A DNA stretch of 64,000 bases from Sporosarcina sp. JAI121 (GTDB lineage: Bacteria; Bacillota; Bacilli; Bacillales_A; Planococcaceae): positions 1-64,000 of the forward strand of contig NZ_JACCCL010000004.1 of the NCBI RefSeq assembly GCF_013408665.1, read 5' to 3'. The notes under the pieces are model-generated. The model was given only the letters and a program-made list of their open reading frames with translations, was not told the origin of the DNA and did no database searches. Shown here in pieces: positions 39,942-48,656 of this stretch. A program made the translations under genes and the position numbers. How positions within the stretch are numbered: the first letter of the stretch is position 1; each line of letters starts with the position of its first letter.

Positions 39942-40196
39942 TTACCAAAAAAATGCTGAAGCTAGTACTATCCCGGCAATCGCGCCTAGTGCAATCCCTA
40001 CTCCAAACCTTCCATATCCACCATATCCGCCAAATCCATACCCATATCCGCCAAGACTTCCAGTGGGGCGAATCCATACCATATTCCTGCTTGTTCTAGT
40101 AATCTCTCCTGTATGAACACGGCCATCACGACAAGTAATTCTTACATTTTTCCCATGATATCTGCAGCAAAGATTATAAAAATCAGATTGAGACAT
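39942..40196 (-). CDS. Small LSm-like protein with glycine-tyrosine-rich tail
   Basis: An 84-residue protein with a strong RBS (AAAGGAGG). Residues 1-44 look like a small Sm-like barrel (CCRYHGKNVRITCRDGRVHTGEI). A GGYGYGFGGYGGYGRFG stretch and a hydrophobic C-terminus (IALGAIAGIVLASAFFW) follow. The composition is typical of spore coat or exosporium proteins in Bacillales. The terminator follows directly. A spore-coat role is an inference from composition and from neighbours such as the YjcZ-like gene. Confidence 0.75.
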   Translation of the reverse strand: MSQSDFYNLCCRYHGKNVRITCRDGRVHTGEITRTSRNMVWIRPTGSLGGYGYGFGGYGGYGRFGVGIALGAIAGIVLASAFFW

Positions 40197-40362
40197 TTTT
40201 ATCCTCCTTTACAACTTATTCACATGTATACAAGCATGTACTGGTAGCATATGATGCAAATACTATTCCGTAATAGATAAACGTCTAGACCCATACATAT
40301 TTGTATGTAATTAAGGCCTCAAGCTGTATTGGAATCGGCGGGGAAAAATAAATTATAAAAGG

Positions 40363-41223
40363 ATGAGAAACTCGTCAGTCGTCCAAACGCAAATATGGCT
40401 CCATGAATTTTTTAACGCGTGTGTAGATCAATCGGGTAAAAGTCCTTATGTTCTTCAATGTGAAGTACTATGTGTACCACTAGTGAAGTTATTTCCTGGA
40501 ATAAGCCCGGAAGAATTGCAATATGAACTTCTAAATTATGGATTATTTAATCCTATTGAATGGACGGATATAGAAAACCAAGTAGAAACAATGGAAACAC
40601 AACACATTTGGCAAATTGTTGAGCGGGAATATCAGCTTTTAAAAGAGTTATGGCAAGGTCCAGAGGTACCAATCTATATTTTTCCGCTTACTCAAATGAA
40701 CCCTGGAAAGAGTAAGCAAATACCTACTAAAAACGGTGTGGCGTATAAAGTGGGATTGTTTATATTTTTGTCTGAGGGCCTTCCAGTAGGAGAGATAAAG
40801 GCCTTATTAGCACATGAATACAACCATATTTGCCGTTTAAACTACTTAGGGTTAGAAACTTATAAAATATCTTTAAAGGACTCACTTATTATTGAAGGTT
40901 TTGGGGAGTTTGCAGTCAAAGAATTATACGGTGAAAAGTGGCTAGCGCCGTGGACAAATCTTTATTCATTCAAAGATTCAATCAAAGTGTGGAATAAATA
41001 CTTTATTCCCAAATTGAATTTGATAGGGTCCGAAAATCATCAAATCTATTTATACGGCAAAGCCCGTGGCCATTTACCTAAATGGATTGGATATTATATA
41101 GGTTATCAGATTGTTGATTCCTACCAAAAGAAGCACGGTCCTTTTAATGAATACGAATTATATCAAAAAACGTCTGATGAACTAATTGCAGGTTCCGACT
41201 TTCCGGTTAACAGGTCGTTCTAA
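40363..41223 (+). CDS. DUF2268 putative zinc protease (YjaZ-like)
   Basis: A 286-residue cytosolic protein. The motif LLAHEYNHICRLNYL near residue 148, with a downstream glutamate in IIEGFGEFAVKELYG, gives the HExxH...E arrangement of the DUF2268 family of predicted zinc-dependent proteases (B. subtilis YjaZ type). The spacing GYYIGYQIVDSY near the C-terminus is also typical. The start has only a weak RBS (AAAAGG). It is followed by a bidirectional terminator. The substrate is unknown. Confidence 0.87.
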   Translation: MRNSSVVQTQIWLHEFFNACVDQSGKSPYVLQCEVLCVPLVKLFPGISPEELQYELLNYGLFNPIEWTDIENQVETMETQHIWQIVEREYQLLKELWQGPEVPIYIFPLTQMNPGKSKQIPTKNGVAYKVGLFIFLSEGLPVGEIKALLAHEYNHICRLNYLGLETYKISLKDSLIIEGFGEFAVKELYGEKWLAPWTNLYSFKDSIKVWNKYFIPKLNLIGSENHQIYLYGKARGHLPKWIGYYIGYQIVDSYQKKHGPFNEYELYQKTSDELIAGSDFPVNRSF

Positions 41224-41245
41224 TATGAAAAAACTTTACCCTTTA

Positions 41246-41295
41246 AAAAAAACAATCTTTTTCCCAAATGATCGAGTAGGAAAAAGATTGTTTTG
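41246..41295. terminator. Bidirectional terminator
   Basis: AAACAATCTTTTTCC pairs with GGAAAAAGATTGTTT across a 14-base loop, with T-runs on both strands. It lies between convergent genes. Confidence 0.88.
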
Positions 41296-41298
41296 AGG

Positions 41299-42006
41299 TT
41301 AAGGTAAACGACATCGAAACGCACGAAAGCCGATAAAATCATAATTTTGAGTAATGAAGCGGTTATGTTCATCCCATAAATCATATAAATCCATGTTTAC
41401 AATTTCCGATGGATTGATGTCAGTAATTTCACTGTGAATAAATTCAGAAGAAGTATCAATTGTTTCAATATGTGTGAATCCAGCTTGCTGTATCTTCAAT
41501 TTCCATTCGTCCTCATTTGGAATTTCTTTGATGCCATACAGGCTGCATGCTTTTTTTCGTAACTCTTCTGGTAAGGGTTGTTCAGCCGCCATTTCTATCA
41601 TAATCATACGGCCGCCGCTCTTTAACACCCTAGAGAGTTCATATAACGTCTTGGAAATGTCAGTGAAAGCAATGACAGACTCGGCTATTAGTAAATCAAA
41701 GGAATTATCCAATAGATCCAAGTTCTGCGCATCTCCTGCAATCACTAAAACAGAAGAACCATTAATTTCGAAGCGTTCCTTCGCTTTCATTACCATTACT
41801 GGGTGGTTATCTATTGCCGTAACTTGACAGCCGAATCTTTGAGCTAAGAATGCTGCTGTCTGACCAGTTCCGCAACCGACATCCAACACAGCTTCAACTG
41901 GTTGAATGGTTTCATCTTCCAATATGGATTTTGTTAAAGAAAATCCACCGGGATGTGCACCGCCAATTCCAAAGTGAGCGACTAAATCAAGATAGTTATT
42001 GACCAT
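41299..42006 (-). CDS. Class I SAM-dependent methyltransferase
   Basis: A 235-residue methyltransferase. Motif I is LDVGCGTGQTAAFLA near residue 41, followed by VTAIDNHPVMVMKA (motif II), GDAQNLDLLDNSFDLLIAES and LSRVLKSGGRMIMIEM. It belongs to the UbiE/type 11 group in general pattern. The substrate is unknown. AGGAGA precedes the ATG. Monocistronic. Confidence 0.88.
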   Translation of the reverse strand: MVNNYLDLVAHFGIGGAHPGGFSLTKSILEDETIQPVEAVLDVGCGTGQTAAFLAQRFGCQVTAIDNHPVMVMKAKERFEINGSSVLVIAGDAQNLDLLDNSFDLLIAESVIAFTDISKTLYELSRVLKSGGRMIMIEMAAEQPLPEELRKKACSLYGIKEIPNEDEWKLKIQQAGFTHIETIDTSSEFIHSEITDINPSEIVNMDLYDLWDEHNRFITQNYDFIGFRAFRCRLP

Positions 42007-42039
42007 CAGGTATTCTCCTAGTTATACTACATTTTCAGT

Positions 42040-42189
42040 TTAGTAACAGCAGCCGTTGTAGCCCTCGTTATAGTCGTTACCAACAAAAGCAGCCCCCACA
42101 ATGATTAGCAGGATAAATAATACAACGATTAACGCAAAGCCCGCTCCATATCCAACATTACCACCGTTCTCGCATTTTTCAGAAGACAT
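42040..42189 (-). CDS. YjcZ family sporulation protein
   Basis: A 49-residue ORF with an AAGGGGGGG Shine-Dalgarno site. It encodes a short polar start ([10 protein letters not shown]), the family core [20 protein letters not shown] as a single membrane span, and a tail ending GYNGCCY. This is the usual pattern of YjcZ-type small sporulation proteins, which are numerous in spore formers. Confidence 0.88.
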   Translation of the reverse strand: MSSEKCENGGNVGYGAGFALIVVLFILLIIVGAAFVGNDYNEGYNGCCY

Positions 42190-42405
42190 CTGATACCCCC
42201 CCTTTTCTTATTGCTATTGATAGAATATGAGCCAGATTGGAACAGCATAGGGCTAGTGGAAAGAAATTTAATAATTTAGGTAACAGAAAGGGTTTAATTT
42301 TATACTGAAATTCTCAACTGGCATATCATTCTCTTTAAATTCCCACTGACTAACGCCGGGTCAATCGGTTCACGCAAGAAACAAAGTCATAGAATTCCGG
42401 GCAAC

Positions 42406-42696
42406 CTATTTTCTATAATGTCCACACGTGAAGAGTGTTTGTAATTTCATATAATTATAGAGCCGACGGGCGTGCCTTCCTTTTTGTGTGCATGGATCTA
42501 TTTTGGAACGTAAGCGATGAAGGAATTCCCGATCGCATTCACAAGCATTTCTGCCCATGCGGTAACAGACATCATGTGCTTTACAAGCTGCATCTAAATC
42601 ATTTATAGGATCACCGGGCCCATTGCAACCAGGTCCGCACCAGTTATACCCAGGTAAAATACAAAAACGAAACCTCCCATTTCCTCTTCGCGGCAA
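42406..42696 (-). CDS. Phospholipase A2-like protein (parvovirus VP1-type PLA2 domain)
   Basis: About 96 residues from TTG 42696, chosen because GGGAGG lies nine bases upstream; a longer frame reaches 42726. The core LPGYNWCGPGCNGPG is a calcium-loop-like segment, and LDAACKAHDVCY contains the His-Asp pair of secreted PLA2 enzymes, followed by CECDREFLHRL. This layout matches the PLA2-like domain of parvovirus coat protein VP1 and related small bacterial proteins. There is no signal peptide. It is probably associated with spores or cell debris; the activity is unproven. Confidence 0.82.
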   Translation of the reverse strand: MPRRGNGRFRFCILPGYNWCGPGCNGPGDPINDLDAACKAHDVCYRMGRNACECDREFLHRLRSKIDPCTQKGRHARRLYNYMKLQTLFTCGHYRK

Positions 42697-42825
42697 AACA
42701 AAAACCTCCCTATGATGGTAAGCCACTACTTACTATAGATTATTCAAAGGTGTTAGCTACTGTATAAGCTGTTACCTATGATTTTAAAATTAATTATGCA
42801 AATGAAAAAGTCCGATTTCCTTCAA

Positions 42826-43064
42826 TCCCGTTGATTTCCGTTCCGAGCGGACGCTTTCCGCGGGCACGGCTTCAGCCAATCGAACAGCGAAGGGTTCGAT
42901 TTGCCGTATTTCTGCGTTCTTGACAGAAATTAAGGCATCCTTCACTCGTGCTCCCAACGCTAACGCTTTTGGTCGCAAAAGCCGTTCTTCGTGACGGCTT
43001 TTCCTGCGGGGTCTTCAGCTCGCGCTGTTCCCGCTGGAGTCGCCGCTCTCCACTACAATCAACT
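42826..43064. repeat. Long GC-rich extragenic repeat element
   Basis: A roughly 240-bp element, bounded by TTGATTTCCGTTCCGAGCGG and CTCTCCACTACAATCAACT, whose ends form an inverted repeat (GTTGATT with AATCAAC). The blocks CGGACGCTTTCCGCGGGC, TCCTGCGGGGTCTTCAGC and CGCTGGAGTCGCCGCTCTCC are of a kind I know as dispersed extragenic repeats in many Bacillaceae and Planococcaceae. An internal hairpin (AAAAGCCGT with ACGGCTTTT) lies near 42977-43004. There is no coding content. It fills the gap between the PLA2-like and RsbR-like genes. Confidence 0.8.
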
Positions 43065-43318
43065 AGTTCTTACAATAAAAAAAGAACTTTTTCAGAGGTT
43101 TGTGAGGAGGAGCGGTGCATTTTCTCCCCGACTTAACGTTCAGCAGAGTGTCAATGATATAGTTAGGGATTTTTCGCGATGTAGTTTCAACGCATTTCAA
43201 GATTTTTGTTTGGCGATGGTATATAATTAAACTAACTATAACAAACAGGATTTAGCAGTAGTAAATGTGAAGCGGAAATTTATAATATAGCGTAATTTAT
43301 ATAAAAGGGTGGAGAAAA

Positions 43319-44164
43319 ATGAGTGCAATGGATACACAACTTTACGATTACCTAATAGCCAATATGACTGCCATATCGGACAAATGGCTTTCCTTGCGTG
43401 AGGAAAAAAGAGGATCCATCTATTCCATGGAGGCTGGTGAATCCGCAGAAGCTTTACTCCGTGAACAAAATCGCTTAACCAACCTCACTGTCGCAAGCAT
43501 ACTGTTGAGTGATAAAGAGATATTCGAAACGAATAAGGAAAAATGGGCTCACGAAGTGGCTGAAAGTAGGGTGAAAAGCAATACGTCTATACCGGAGGTC
43601 CTGAATGCACTTAGTAAAGTTAGGCAAACTTACTGGTCATTCGTAGAGGGTTTTGTGCAATCCAAGGGGGATGAAGTAACTCAGGATGATTTGTTGAGAT
43701 GGGGAATTTCAATCCATTTGGCATTCGATGAACTATTTATCCACTTCTCAAAAATATATTATAAAATTATGAACAGTAAACTTGCAGTGCAGCAAGGCTT
43801 AATCGAAGAATTGAGTTTTCCGATCATAATGCTTAATAAAGCGATTGGTGTGTTGCCGCTAATCGGTAATATTGACACATTTCGTGGGAAAGGTTTTTTG
43901 GAGTATATTCCCGCAAAATGCGTTGAATTGGATGTATCGCACTTGTTCATCGATTTATCGGGAGTGTCTGTTATTGACACGATGGTTGCACAACAAATCT
44001 ATCCGGTCATGCAGGTGTTAAAATTGCTGGGGATAAATTCGACATTGACGGGAATCCGCCCAGAAATTGCGCAAACCGCAGTTCAGTTGGGATTACACTT
44101 TTCTCATATCGACACTTACAGTTCCTTGCAGCAAGCGCTTGAGGATAGATTTACTAAAGTATGA
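43319..44164 (+). CDS. RsbR-type STAS domain regulator
   Basis: A 281-residue protein resembling RsbR co-antagonists of the stressosome. The N-terminal part is a helical sensory globin-like region (residues about 1-150). The C-terminal STAS domain includes SFPIIMLNKAIGVLPLIGNID, HLFIDLSGVSVIDTMVAQQI and LLGINSTLTGIRPEIAQT. A phosphorylatable serine or threonine is expected in the DLSGVSVIDT loop. GGTGGAG precedes the ATG. No rsbS or rsbT is adjacent, so it is an orphan paralogue that would join a stressosome encoded elsewhere. Confidence 0.9.
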   Translation: MSAMDTQLYDYLIANMTAISDKWLSLREEKRGSIYSMEAGESAEALLREQNRLTNLTVASILLSDKEIFETNKEKWAHEVAESRVKSNTSIPEVLNALSKVRQTYWSFVEGFVQSKGDEVTQDDLLRWGISIHLAFDELFIHFSKIYYKIMNSKLAVQQGLIEELSFPIIMLNKAIGVLPLIGNIDTFRGKGFLEYIPAKCVELDVSHLFIDLSGVSVIDTMVAQQIYPVMQVLKLLGINSTLTGIRPEIAQTAVQLGLHFSHIDTYSSLQQALEDRFTKV

Positions 44165-44171
44165 GGAATGG

Positions 44172-44212
44172 GCTGTGTACCCTTAGACGTTTTGGTACAT
44201 GGCACATTTTTT
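44172..44212 (+). terminator. Terminator of the RsbR-like gene
   Basis: TGTGTACC pairs with GGTACATGGCACA in part across an 11-base loop, then T6. Confidence 0.6.
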
Positions 44213-44235
44213 ATTTTCCAGAAGGGTGATTCATT

Positions 44236-44562
44236 ATGATTACAGTTATTCTGCTATTTTTGTTTGCAGGTTTAGCAGAAATCGGCGGGGGATACCTCAT
44301 ATGGCAGTGGTTAAGGGAAGGGAAATCTGCTTACCTGGGCCTTATCGGTGGTTTCGTGTTAGCTATGTACGGGGTGATTGCCACTTTTCAACAGTTTCCG
44401 ACTTTTGGTAGGGTTTATGCGGCCTATGGGGGTGTATTCATTGTACTTTCCGTTCTATGGGGATGGAGTGTCGACAAAAAATTACCTGATACATATGATT
44501 GGATCGGGGCTTTGATTTGCATAATCGGTGTGTCTGTAATGTTATGGGCACCACGCGGGTAA
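44236..44562 (+). CDS. UPF0060 membrane protein (YnfA family)
   Basis: A 108-residue protein with four membrane segments, the fixed topology of the YnfA family, which is related to small multidrug resistance transporters. The landmarks are [22 protein letters not shown] at the N-terminus, the central [14 protein letters not shown] and the final [29 protein letters not shown] precedes the ATG. Function is unproven. Confidence 0.93.
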   Translation: MITVILLFLFAGLAEIGGGYLIWQWLREGKSAYLGLIGGFVLAMYGVIATFQQFPTFGRVYAAYGGVFIVLSVLWGWSVDKKLPDTYDWIGALICIIGVSVMLWAPRG

Positions 44563-44686
44563 CAAGTAGCCGTTGTCGAAGGGTTTTGCATAATTCATAG
44601 CCTATAGTAAACGGATGGTGGTATATTATTCCTGAAGAGTAGTGAAAATGGGCTAGGATTTGGCGTTCCGCAAGGGGGGGTAAAAC

Positions 44687-45445
44687 ATGGATATTAAAAA
44701 TAAAACAGTTGTCCGATCGATGGATATAGTAAATCTTTTTATAGACCATACGGAATTAACATTCCAAGAAGTTATTGATCGTTCGGGTATTCCGAAGACG
44801 TCGGTCTATCGAATGTTACTATCATTGGAAGAGATGGGGTTTCTCGAGAAGGGGCCTGATTTGAAATATCGGTTAGGTCTTCTGTTTCTAACATTCGGCC
44901 ATCTCGTTTCTTCAAGACTTGATATTCGGAAAATCGCTTACCCAATTATGGAGAACTTGCATAATGACGTGAAAGAGGCTGTCAATTTAATTATTAAGCA
45001 AGGTGATGAAGCGGTTTATATAGAAAAAATCGACAGAAACCAAAAAGTTCGCCTATATACTGCAATTGGCAGGAGAAGTCCCTTATACGCCGGGGCGTGT
45101 TCTCGCATTATATTGTCTTATTTACCGGAAACGGAAATTGATGCATATATGGAATCGGTGGAACTGAAACCGTTTGCGATGGGGACAATAACCGATAAGG
45201 ACCATCTCATTGAAACGATTGGACAGGCTAAAAAGGATGGATATACAATTAGTAATTCTGAATTAGAGAATCATACCTCCGCCATAGCCGCACCAATTTT
45301 CGATTATAAAGGCGACGTGATTGCTGGAATAAGTATTGCAGGGATGGAAGCGAATTATCAAGATGAAAACATCCCTACCTTTGCGGCAAAAGCAATTGAA
45401 GCTGCTAAAGAAATATCACAATGTTTGGGTTATCTGAATAGATGA
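44687..45445 (+). CDS. IclR family transcriptional regulator (KipR-like)
   Basis: A 252-residue regulator with an N-terminal winged helix (FQEVIDRSGIPKTSVYRMLLSLEEMGFLEK, about residues 24-53) and a C-terminal IclR ligand-binding domain (GRRSPLYAGACSRIILSYLPE). GGGGGG precedes the ATG. It lies beside the kipA/kipI and pxpA genes, the same association as B. subtilis KipR with the 5-oxoprolinase locus, so it most likely controls them. Possible operators are at 47617-47635 and 47801-47819. Confidence 0.9.
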   Translation: MDIKNKTVVRSMDIVNLFIDHTELTFQEVIDRSGIPKTSVYRMLLSLEEMGFLEKGPDLKYRLGLLFLTFGHLVSSRLDIRKIAYPIMENLHNDVKEAVNLIIKQGDEAVYIEKIDRNQKVRLYTAIGRRSPLYAGACSRIILSYLPETEIDAYMESVELKPFAMGTITDKDHLIETIGQAKKDGYTISNSELENHTSAIAAPIFDYKGDVIAGISIAGMEANYQDENIPTFAAKAIEAAKEISQCLGYLNR

Positions 45446-45494
45446 AAAAGCATCCTCCATTTACCTGTTATTTAGGCATAAATGGAGGATGTTT
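45446..45494 (+). terminator. Terminator of the IclR-family gene
   Basis: AGCATCCTCCATTTA pairs with TAAATGGAGGATGTTT across a 15-base loop, then T-rich. Confidence 0.88.
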
Positions 45495-45588
45495 TGTATG
45501 AGAAAAGTTGAAAGCGCCCGTTAGTTGCGGCTAGGCTTATGGAGGGCACTGAAAAAGTCCATCATTAAAGAATAAATATGGATACCCG

Positions 45589-45841
45589 ATAATACACGCT
45601 TCGGCGCTCGGGGATGCCTCCCGCCATAAGCCAGACAACTTCGTCGTCAGTCTTATGGCTTCGGCTACCCCTGTGAGGCGCCTTCGCTGGTATTTCGCAG
45701 TATATTTGAGGTGCTGCGAATATTCATGTCCACTAATCGCCTTTTTAAATTTGGATTTACTTAGAGAGATCAAATTCATCAGTTATTCAGTGGTCGCACT
45801 TATCTCGAGAAGCATCCACAAAGCGCCGTAGCGTGTATTAT
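45589..45841. repeat. MITE-like element with inverted terminal arms
   Basis: The left arm (45589-45621, read inverted) and right arm (45809-45841) are about 33 bp each and agree at most positions, sharing AGCGCCGNAGCGTGTATTAT. They enclose about 190 bp with an internal hairpin (CCATAAG with CTTATGG) and the motif AGGCGCCTTCGCT. No protein is encoded. After the right arm follow 16 bp (45845-45860) identical to 17763-17778. Related single arms occur at 508-530, 17727-17778, 55033-55063 and 55141-55170. Confidence 0.7.
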
Positions 45842-45865
45842 GGAGAATTCTTTATTTCAACCTAT

Positions 45866-46858
45866 CTATTGAAGCCTTTTAAGTTGAATCCCCATTTTTA
45901 GTTCATCTAGTAACCGTTCTTTTTTTAATAGCTCATTTTCTGCTTCTTCCAGAGAAACTTCCTTGAAATGAATAGTTGAAGTTGGTTGTAGCTGAGCTAA
46001 ACTTGATAAATCGGCGGAAATAATTTGGCCGATTTTTGGGTAACCTCCTGTTGTTTGACGGTCTGCCATTAAAATAATAGGCTGTCCATTCGGGGGGATT
46101 TGAATTGTTCCATAGGTCACACTTTCCGACAGCAATTCAAAAGTATCGGCTAATGAAAGAGCAGGACCTTCCAATCGGTAGCCCATTCGATCGGCTTGAG
46201 TTGATAGTGTATAAGGTTCACTAAAAAGCGTTTGTTGACTATCCTGATCGAATCGGGTGAACTCAGTACCTTTTAGTACACGTATCGTTTGGACCTGTTG
46301 TAAATTGATGAGCGCGCTGAAGTTGACAGACCATGTTGCATGTTCAGTCATTTCTTCTACTTGTTGTGCGAACGATTGGTTGAGTGCACTCATTTCCCCG
46401 CATTCGAATGTATCCCCTTTTCGCAAAGCCCTTCCTTGGAGACCGCCGATACCTGCACGTAGATATGTACTTTTACTTTCCATAATCGGGGGAACAATTA
46501 TACCTCCGGCAAAGGCTACGTAAGCCCTGCAACCATTTATTGCAGATTTAAACCGTAATATGGAGCCTTTCCGAATGAGTATGGGGCGCCACATAGGAGC
46601 TTTTTCGCCATCGATGGTAGCTTGTAAATCTCCACCGGTGATTGCCAGTAATGAATCTTTGTCGAATTGAAGAGTTGTCCCGAATAGTGTAATCTCAAGT
46701 GCTCCTTCTCCTTCAGCATTACCGACTAGCAAATTAGCTACTCTTAGCGAATAACTATCCATCGCACCGCTGACAATTACGCCATATTTTTGAGAGCCGT
46801 ATCTTCCTAAGTCTTGAATCGTCGTTAGAAGACCTGGTTGGAGTACGTTAACGGTCAT
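45866..46858 (-). CDS. pxpC: 5-oxoprolinase subunit C (KipA/PxpC)
   Basis: A 330-residue protein of the biotin-dependent carboxyltransferase-like KipA/PxpC family. It opens VLQPGLLTTIQDLGRYGSQKYG, with SGAMDSYSLRVANLLVGN, and the central YVAFAGGIIVPPIMESKSTYLRAG. PxpA, PxpB and PxpC together form the prokaryotic ATP-dependent 5-oxoprolinase, which opens pyroglutamate to glutamate. AAGGAGATG precedes the ATG, which overlaps the kipI stop. In B. subtilis KipA also counteracts KipI. Confidence 0.93.
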   Translation of the reverse strand: MTVNVLQPGLLTTIQDLGRYGSQKYGVIVSGAMDSYSLRVANLLVGNAEGEGALEITLFGTTLQFDKDSLLAITGGDLQATIDGEKAPMWRPILIRKGSILRFKSAINGCRAYVAFAGGIIVPPIMESKSTYLRAGIGGLQGRALRKGDTFECGEMSALNQSFAQQVEEMTEHATWSVNFSALINLQQVQTIRVLKGTEFTRFDQDSQQTLFSEPYTLSTQADRMGYRLEGPALSLADTFELLSESVTYGTIQIPPNGQPIILMADRQTTGGYPKIGQIISADLSSLAQLQPTSTIHFKEVSLEEAENELLKKERLLDELKMGIQLKRLQ

Positions 46859-47601
46859 TGTTTCATCTCCTTATAGTGGTAATATTCTTCAGGAGAAATT
46901 GGTGTAAAACGAATTATATCTCCGGCCTGTAATAATGTCGGAGGGGAGATAGCGGGAAGAAACAAATCGAGTGGGGTACGGCCAATAATTTGCCATCCAC
47001 CCGGCGTTTCCAATGGATAAACGCCTGTTTGCTTTCCAGCGATACCAACAGATCCAGGAGCAATTGCTAATAAGGGTGTTTTTTTTCGAGGTGTTGCGAT
47101 TTGTTCACTCAGTCCTCCCATAAATGGAAATCCTGGAGCAAAGCCAATCATATAGACTAAATATTCAGCCCCGGAATGTAGTTGTATGACTTCTTCTGCG
47201 GATAGACCGTGGTACTGCGCAACATACTCCAAGTCGGGACCGAATTCGTCCCCATATAATACCGGTATTGTCACAACTCTTTTTTCCAGAGCTAGGTTAG
47301 TACCGATTTGTTGAACCAATACCTCCATGAAAGCACTAACTTTTTGGAAAGAGGTTAACGAGGCATGGCCTGCTACTTTATTCTTTTGTGAATGGTGAAC
47401 GACTACGGGATTGTAGTAGATTGTTAAGTTATTGTAGGCTGGTACGGACTCAATAAACCCTTCAAATTTATGATTATTCACTAGAGTTGATAGATTGCTT
47501 ACCAGCTCATGAATTGTTGGGCTAATTCCTTCCCCGAGTTGGACAATTATCGCGGAATCTCCTAAAGGCTTCATGCTGGCTACTATGTTACGATTGCTCA
47601 T
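46855..47601 (-). CDS. pxpB: 5-oxoprolinase subunit B (KipI/PxpB)
   Basis: A 248-residue protein with the KipI/PxpB signature MIGFAPGFPFMGGL followed by PRKKTP, then APGSVGIAGKQTGVYPLETPGGWQIIGRTPLDLF. It forms the 5-oxoprolinase with PxpA and PxpC; in B. subtilis KipI inhibits sporulation kinase KinA. TAGGAG precedes the ATG. It is divergent from pxpA, with a shared 278-bp control region, and coupled to kipA (four-base overlap). Confidence 0.93.
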   Translation of the reverse strand: MSNRNIVASMKPLGDSAIIVQLGEGISPTIHELVSNLSTLVNNHKFEGFIESVPAYNNLTIYYNPVVVHHSQKNKVAGHASLTSFQKVSAFMEVLVQQIGTNLALEKRVVTIPVLYGDEFGPDLEYVAQYHGLSAEEVIQLHSGAEYLVYMIGFAPGFPFMGGLSEQIATPRKKTPLLAIAPGSVGIAGKQTGVYPLETPGGWQIIGRTPLDLFLPAISPPTLLQAGDIIRFTPISPEEYYHYKEMKQ

Positions 47602-47616
47602 TCCAACAGCTCCTAA

Positions 47617-47819
47617 GGTTTCGAATTTCGGTACTGACGTTCTAAAAAATGGATTCTATTAATCATTATAGTGGTCGGGAAACAAAAAACAAGTCCGAAA
47701 AATATAAAAACAAACTATTTGCCGTTATTAGAACAGTTTTGAATAGCATCTATTCAGACAAATCATTCTATGCTAGAATTAGTTTACGTTTCAAAACAAG
47801 AGTTCCAAAATTCGGAACT
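47617..47819. promoter_or_regulatory. Divergent control region with two related palindromes
   Basis: The palindrome AGTTCCAAAATTCGGAACT at 47801-47819 lies 60 bp upstream of pxpA. A related sequence on the other strand, AGTACCGAAATTCGAAACC (47617-47635), lies just upstream of kipI and agrees at 14 of 19 positions. Their placement beside both divergent promoters suggests operators for the neighbouring IclR-type regulator. This is an inference from symmetry and position. Confidence 0.45.
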
Positions 47820-47879
47820 AAATTTGATTGAAAGCGCTTACGGACATAAATCATTTTATGACTATCGGAGGGGAAAAGA

Positions 47880-48641
47880 ATGTACAAAGTTGATTTGAAT
47901 TGTGATTTAGGGGAAAGCTTTGGCCGATATAAGCTTGGTGAACAGCAAGAAATATTGAAATATGTAACCTCGGCAAACATCGCGTGTGGTTTTCATGCGG
48001 GCGATCCAAGCGTGATGAGGGAAACGGTTAAGCTAGCGATAGAAAATGGTGTGAAAATTGGTGCACATCCCGGTTTGCCTGATTTGAATGGGTTTGGTCG
48101 TCGTGAAATGGCAATCACTCCACAAGAGGGATACGATATGGTTGTTTATCAAATCGGAGCTTTACAAGGTTTTTTAGCGACCTTCAACGAGACGATGCAA
48201 CATGTAAAACCGCATGGCGCTTTGTATAATATGTCGGCAATAGACACGAAGCTCGCGGAAGCGATTGCTCAAGCGGTATATGATATTTCACCTTCGTTAG
48301 TGTTATTTGGACTTGCCGGCAGCGAATTGACAAAAGCGGGAGAAAAAATCGGTTTACGAACAGCACATGAAGTGTTTGCAGATCGCACCTATCAATCGGA
48401 TGGGTCGTTAACTTCCCGTTCGCAATCCGACGCTTTACTCACAGATCAAGAACTAGCAGTCGCACAAGTGGTGAAGATGGTAATAGAGGGAAAAGTCATT
48501 TCCCAGCAAAATACGGAAATTTCTTTACAGGCGGATACGATTTGCATACATGGAGATGGGGAACACGCCCTTGATTTTGCTAAATATAGTAAAGAAACGT
48601 TGGAGAAAAACAACATCATCGTTTCAGCAGTATGTAACTAA
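47880..48641 (+). CDS. pxpA: 5-oxoprolinase subunit A (PxpA, LamB/YcsF family)
   Basis: A 253-residue LamB/YcsF family protein with the defining pattern [18 protein letters not shown] at the N-terminus, [29 protein letters not shown] and VKPHGALYN. With PxpB and PxpC it hydrolyses 5-oxoproline with ATP. GGAGGGG precedes the ATG. It heads an operon with the transporter and the YcsI-type gene, in the same gene order as the B. subtilis ycsF-ycsG-ycsI cluster. Confidence 0.95.
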   Translation: MYKVDLNCDLGESFGRYKLGEQQEILKYVTSANIACGFHAGDPSVMRETVKLAIENGVKIGAHPGLPDLNGFGRREMAITPQEGYDMVVYQIGALQGFLATFNETMQHVKPHGALYNMSAIDTKLAEAIAQAVYDISPSLVLFGLAGSELTKAGEKIGLRTAHEVFADRTYQSDGSLTSRSQSDALLTDQELAVAQVVKMVIEGKVISQQNTEISLQADTICIHGDGEHALDFAKYSKETLEKNNIIVSAVCN

Positions 48642-48656
48642 AGGGGTGTAATTTGA

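Noticed and set aside
42826..43064. Insertion sequence remnant
   Set aside because: No transposase fragment is encoded in any frame and the block matches a known style of non-coding extragenic repeat.
43759..43980. Various antisense frames inside purine, pcrA, ligA, gat and other genes
   Set aside because: They are opposite-strand or shifted readings of well-supported genes and lack ribosome-binding sites and family motifs.
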